A stretch of 64,000 bases of DNA from Tamarix chinensis (taxonomy: Eukaryota > Streptophyta > Magnoliopsida > Caryophyllales > Tamaricaceae): positions 69,554,896 through 69,618,895 of the forward strand of contig CM060178.1 of the NCBI GenBank assembly GCA_030549775.1. The letters are read 5' to 3'. The notes beneath the pieces were generated by a model. That model saw only the letters and a program-made list of their open reading frames with translations. It was not told the DNA's origin and searched no databases. Shown one piece after another: positions 60,191-64,000 of this stretch. Position 1 is the first letter of the stretch. Each line of letters opens with the position of its first letter. Made by a program: the position numbers and the translations under genes.

Positions 60191-60690
60191 AAACCTAGTA
60201 AATGGGTTATTATATATCTGGTAAATGGGTATGGATATGGATTCAGGTATGGGTATAGGTACGGATATGAATATTCTATACCAGTATCCGTACCCAAACT
60301 TGACGGGTATTTTTTTCCATCATCCATATCCATTTAAGTATCCGACGAATAAAATCCATCGGTTTCGAGTAAAATCTTCACTGTTTACATCTCTAGATAC
60401 GACCTGATAAGCTAACCCAAAAATAATTCGAACCCGGCTTGACTTGAAATCAAACTATCTCAATCTAAACCTGACCCGACCTAATATATTAACTCGATAC
60501 AACCCAGATTTGCAAAAATCCAAACCTGAACCTGACCCGACCTCAACATTAAAGCGATCCGAAATGACCTAACCTGACCCACAACCGACCAGTAAAAAAA
60601 ATGACCCACAAATAACTCGACTAGAGAAAGACCCGACCTACTATAACCCAACCCGCATGACCCAATTGTCACCTATATTTACTTCATTAG
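60191..60690. mobile_element. Two adjoining MITE-like remnants
   Basis: 60191-60394 is made of GGTATGGATATGG / CCATATCCAT words and ends TTTACATCTCTAGA. 60395-60680 has ACCTGACCCGACC words and ends CCCAATTGTCACCTATA, like the right end of the hAT element at 11874. No clear target duplications. Confidence 0.45.
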
Positions 60691-63600
60691 AGAAAGTTCA
60701 AAATCTGTATGAAAAAATAAGCACTCAACCATACTTAGAAAATGAAAATGATTGTATTCATATTCTCTAATTGTTATTTCTCAAGTCTCCTTAGTAAAAA
60801 AAAAGAAAAAAAAGTTGAAGTGTACAGGGGCATGTACAAAACATAGACACATTAAACATATAATAATGCCATCATATTCTAATATTAATATATAATTGCA
60901 TCATTCTTCTAGTTTTATTTATCTAAATAAAATCATTATATTCAGTAAAAAAATAGAAGAGAAAGGTAACTAATTTACTCACAAACTTGTGGCATATTTA
61001 ACAAAGTATTTTTGATTTATATTTCGTCATTCACTTATATGAAATAAAATTTGATTTGTAGAGTTGTAAAGACATAACTTAAACTAGCATAAAGTGTTTT
61101 GAAATAAAAAGATTATTCTAGCTTGCAATTCATAGAAATAATATGAGGTGGAATAATTCACAATTTAAGATTTTCAATTGATTAATAATAAATTAAGGCT
61201 AAGAATTATGAAAGTTTATAGAAATATTTATGACTCTTTAGTTTTCTCACAAAATTAATATGATTTAAAAATAAAATTACTCATACACAAATAATAATCA
61301 GTAAAAACTAAAATACAATTGTAGTGAATGACTTTTGTTTGATCAAGAAAGGAATGCTACATCAAAAAGATAAGCAAATGCAAAAAGGAAAAGAAAAAAA
61401 GAGATGGAAAACCTTCTATTTGATCAAGAAAGAAACTCAAATAGTAAAAGTAAACTAATGAAAAAGTATGCAACAAATGTAAGCAAGTGAGAAGTTTAGC
61501 AAGGACGATAAAAAGTTCAAAAATAGCCAACCCTCATAGTCAATATCTGGTAGTAGCAAAACACGATATTGCCTTTACCACTATAGCCTATAGGCTTCTT
61601 ATCTTAATGTTATTTTATTTATTATAACTTATCTCTAATTAAAAAAATGAGTCCCTTCTAAATTTAGGGGCCTTATGCAGCCGCACCACTCGCACACCCT
61701 CAGAGCCTCTTTGTTAAATAAGACCTCCCCTATAAAGATAGTATACAACATGTAGGACATGACATAAAAATAGTATAATATGCGATATATATTATAATAT
61801 ACTAACATGGATTACACATACCAATAATTAGCATAATGGTCCACACCTTATCCATACATAATTACTTCTAAAACACTATTACCATCAATCCACTTTGATC
61901 TACAACAATCAAAGGTATGCATCATTCATTATTCATTAATTTCACACTTGATCATTAAATAAATCACCACACAATTCTCAACAGAGATGGACTATAAACA
62001 ACCACCACTTAAACCAAATATAGTTGTTAGTACATCTCAAATAGACATGGGAACTATATACAACCCTAACTAACCTAAATATTTTTATTGGCTCAACTCA
62101 ACCACCTCCATCACCTAATCTTTATGTATTTATACCCTCTAATAAGTTTTTAGATCTAACTCAAATAGATGTAGGGGCTTAACTGATGTACAAAAGCAAA
62201 CAAGCCAATATCACAAGAAATAAGGTATACAACATATAATCCCTACCTCAAAGACCATCTCGAGGATAGAGATGGTGGAATAATAAACCACAAGATGACC
62301 TAAGTATAGCTATCAAATCAACTCTAACAATGGCAGATTGCCTGCCACTAGCTGACCCAAATTCAGTTGTTAGCACAACTCAATCCCTTCATCTTTCCAC
62401 TTAGATTATGAATATATATATTCAATATCAACCCATATAACCATGCAACAAAGGCCCAATTGAATCACATAATAACCCACCATTTATTTAATTTATTATG
62501 CATCAATATTAATAGAAGAAAAAAAAAAAGGATAAACAGTTCAGTTAATAAGGCTATGGTATACTTATAAACAAAAAAAAAAACTATTGAACCCAACTAG
62601 AACTAGTTAATTGGTATGGCACTACCAAACCATGCATATTTAAATAAATCAAGAAACTAGTTTGTTGGTTTAGTCCAACTAGTCTAATATCTTGGCTGAA
62701 CTAGTCGATGTGTTTAGGCTCAGACCAAAACTTATCGGAAAATAAATTAACTTATTGATCAATTGTAGAAGCTAGTCGAACGAGATGGTGAATGACACCC
62801 AAACCAAGCAACATTCACTTAACAATTTCAAGTATGCTTTCAACTTGGGATTTGGCATATTTAACTTATTCCCAATGCATAAAAGTTTCCAAAACTAACC
62901 ATGAACATGCTAACATCAAACTCGTGCTTGGAAACACAATCATTCAGCATAATTCATGCCTCAAATTTTCCATTTCAACCAAAAGGTTCAAAAACCCTAA
63001 CATGCACCCGGATACATTTTCATGCTCAACTCTTACATACATGTTGACATACAACCCATGTTATATATCATTACAAATGCATAAACACCATTTTCACTCA
63101 ATACATTAAATTCTACATCTATAATGTCTAGTTAAATTTACAAAAAGCCAAGCTTTAAAGAAAAGAAGAGAAAATCTCCTATGCTTGAACTTCCTTTTCC
63201 ACACCTTGGTTACCTTAATAAAAAAGCACATAGCAACTCACTAAATTCAATTTAAACACAAGAAGAGAAAGAGAAAAAAAATAAAGAAAATAAAATCATG
63301 GCAAATGCCTTCATTTGTGTCGATGAGCTTAGGAGAAGGTGAAGCCAAGGAGATTTGCCTCACTTTCTAAATCTTAAATCCTCTACTACTTAAGATAAGT
63401 AGTGAAAAACTAAAAGAAAGATTGTAGAAGTCCAAAGAAGTAAGGAAAATGGAAGGGAAGGAGAAGAAATCAATTCAAATATGATGAGGGGACAAAGAAG
63501 GAAAATGAAGGAAACTAGTTTCACAATTGAAAACTTTTTGGGAAAAATGGAGTAATGAAGAGATAAGAGGACTTACGAAGCTAATGAATAAGAAAACCTA

Positions 63601-64000
63601 ATTCATTTTGTTGTGGTGGTCAAGCATAAGGAAGAGATATAGGAGAGAGACTAGTTAACATGACCAACACTCGAAAGAGAGTGTAAGGTGATGGAGGTAT
63701 GATGAGGGGAAAGAGGTAGAGTGTAAGATATAAGGTTAATGGGATAAAGCGAAAAGGTGAAAGAGCAATCAGCAGCTAATTACTGCTATACTATATAAAA
63801 CTCAAAGGAGTTAGGGAAAATTGATTAGATTAATATCCTAAAAATTATGAAAATTTTCCTTCACTCCCTTAAGAGTGTGGTTGATCCAAGAATAGCAAAA
63901 TTATAGAGATTAAATATCATTGTATCAAGTTTCAAAAGTTAAAAAAAGATGTGAGTGGATAATTACAGTATACCAAGTCGACTGGTTTGGGCTGCGAGTT
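60691..64000. other. Unassigned AT-rich sequence
   Basis: No coding domain, LTR pair or element end recognised. Purine-rich and AT-rich stretches at 63130-63760 (AAGAGAAAGAG, AGAAGAGAAAA) resemble LTR/leader DNA of gypsy elements but could not be tied to one. A short TA-rich motif (CTATATAAAACTC, about 63792) could be a TATA box without a visible gene. Confidence 0.4.

Overview
The window is nuclear DNA from a flowering plant, most likely a eudicot. Three things point to this. There is an intron-bearing heavy-metal-associated-domain gene and an intronless-coding P-class PPR gene. The intergenic DNA is AT-rich. It is filled with plant-type transposable elements: Ty3/gypsy and copia-like LTR elements, plant L1 LINEs with DUF4283/RRM ORF1, Harbinger, hAT MITEs, CACTA and FAR1/MULE sequences. 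Only two genes look intact: a small HMA-domain protein gene at the left edge (22-701, +, three exons) and a 484-residue PPR protein (51658-53112, -). Everything else I can identify is mobile DNA or decayed copies of it.

Layout, left to right. 22-701 HMA gene. 1400-1546 Tourist-like MITE candidate. 2715-7705 a decayed Ty3/gypsy element (-), split inside RNase H by a Harbinger-type element (2810-4811) carrying a Myb/SANT-like pseudogene. 8590-12340 a decayed LINE (-), split by a hAT-type element (10314-11874). 12385-17085 a long gypsy LTR (+). 17086-18520 a gypsy gag/protease remnant (-). 18528-18979 a hAT MITE. 19290-20637 a LINE ORF1 fragment (-), split by a copia-like solo LTR (19764-20469). 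20638 to about 25100 a Pong/Harbinger element (-) with a DDE transposase pseudogene, itself split by a hAT MITE (21829-22193), and a second trihelix/NAM-associated-like ORF. 26753-27339 a possible MITE. 28206-30760 a FAR1/MULE pseudogene (+). 31185-31431 a hAT MITE. 31722-31795 a tRNA-like SINE head. 32525-37668 a structurally complete gypsy element (-) with two LTRs and a 5-bp target duplication. 38255-38754 a hAT MITE nested in an older relic. 39381-40472 a CACTA element. 41406-46232 a nearly full-length LINE (+) with a target duplication. 51658-53112 the PPR gene. 54094-60190 a gypsy integrase/chromodomain remnant (-), split by a 5.1-kb solo LTR (54946-60027). The rest, to 64000, is unassigned AT-rich DNA.

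The strongest evidence is structural. I matched terminal inverted repeats with target-site duplications of the right length for many insertions, and for several the host reading frame resumes on both sides. This gives a relative order of insertion. One hAT target duplication (GTTGCCAT / ATTACTAT) differs only by C-to-T/G-to-A type changes, and restoring it returns the expected transposase residues. The two long LTRs (12385-17085 and 54946-60027) belong to one family in opposite orientations. Both carry an internal array of a motif of about 25 bp, which is the least ordinary structure here. I found no convincing new multi-gene biological system. All assignments come from reading the sequence; no database search was possible.
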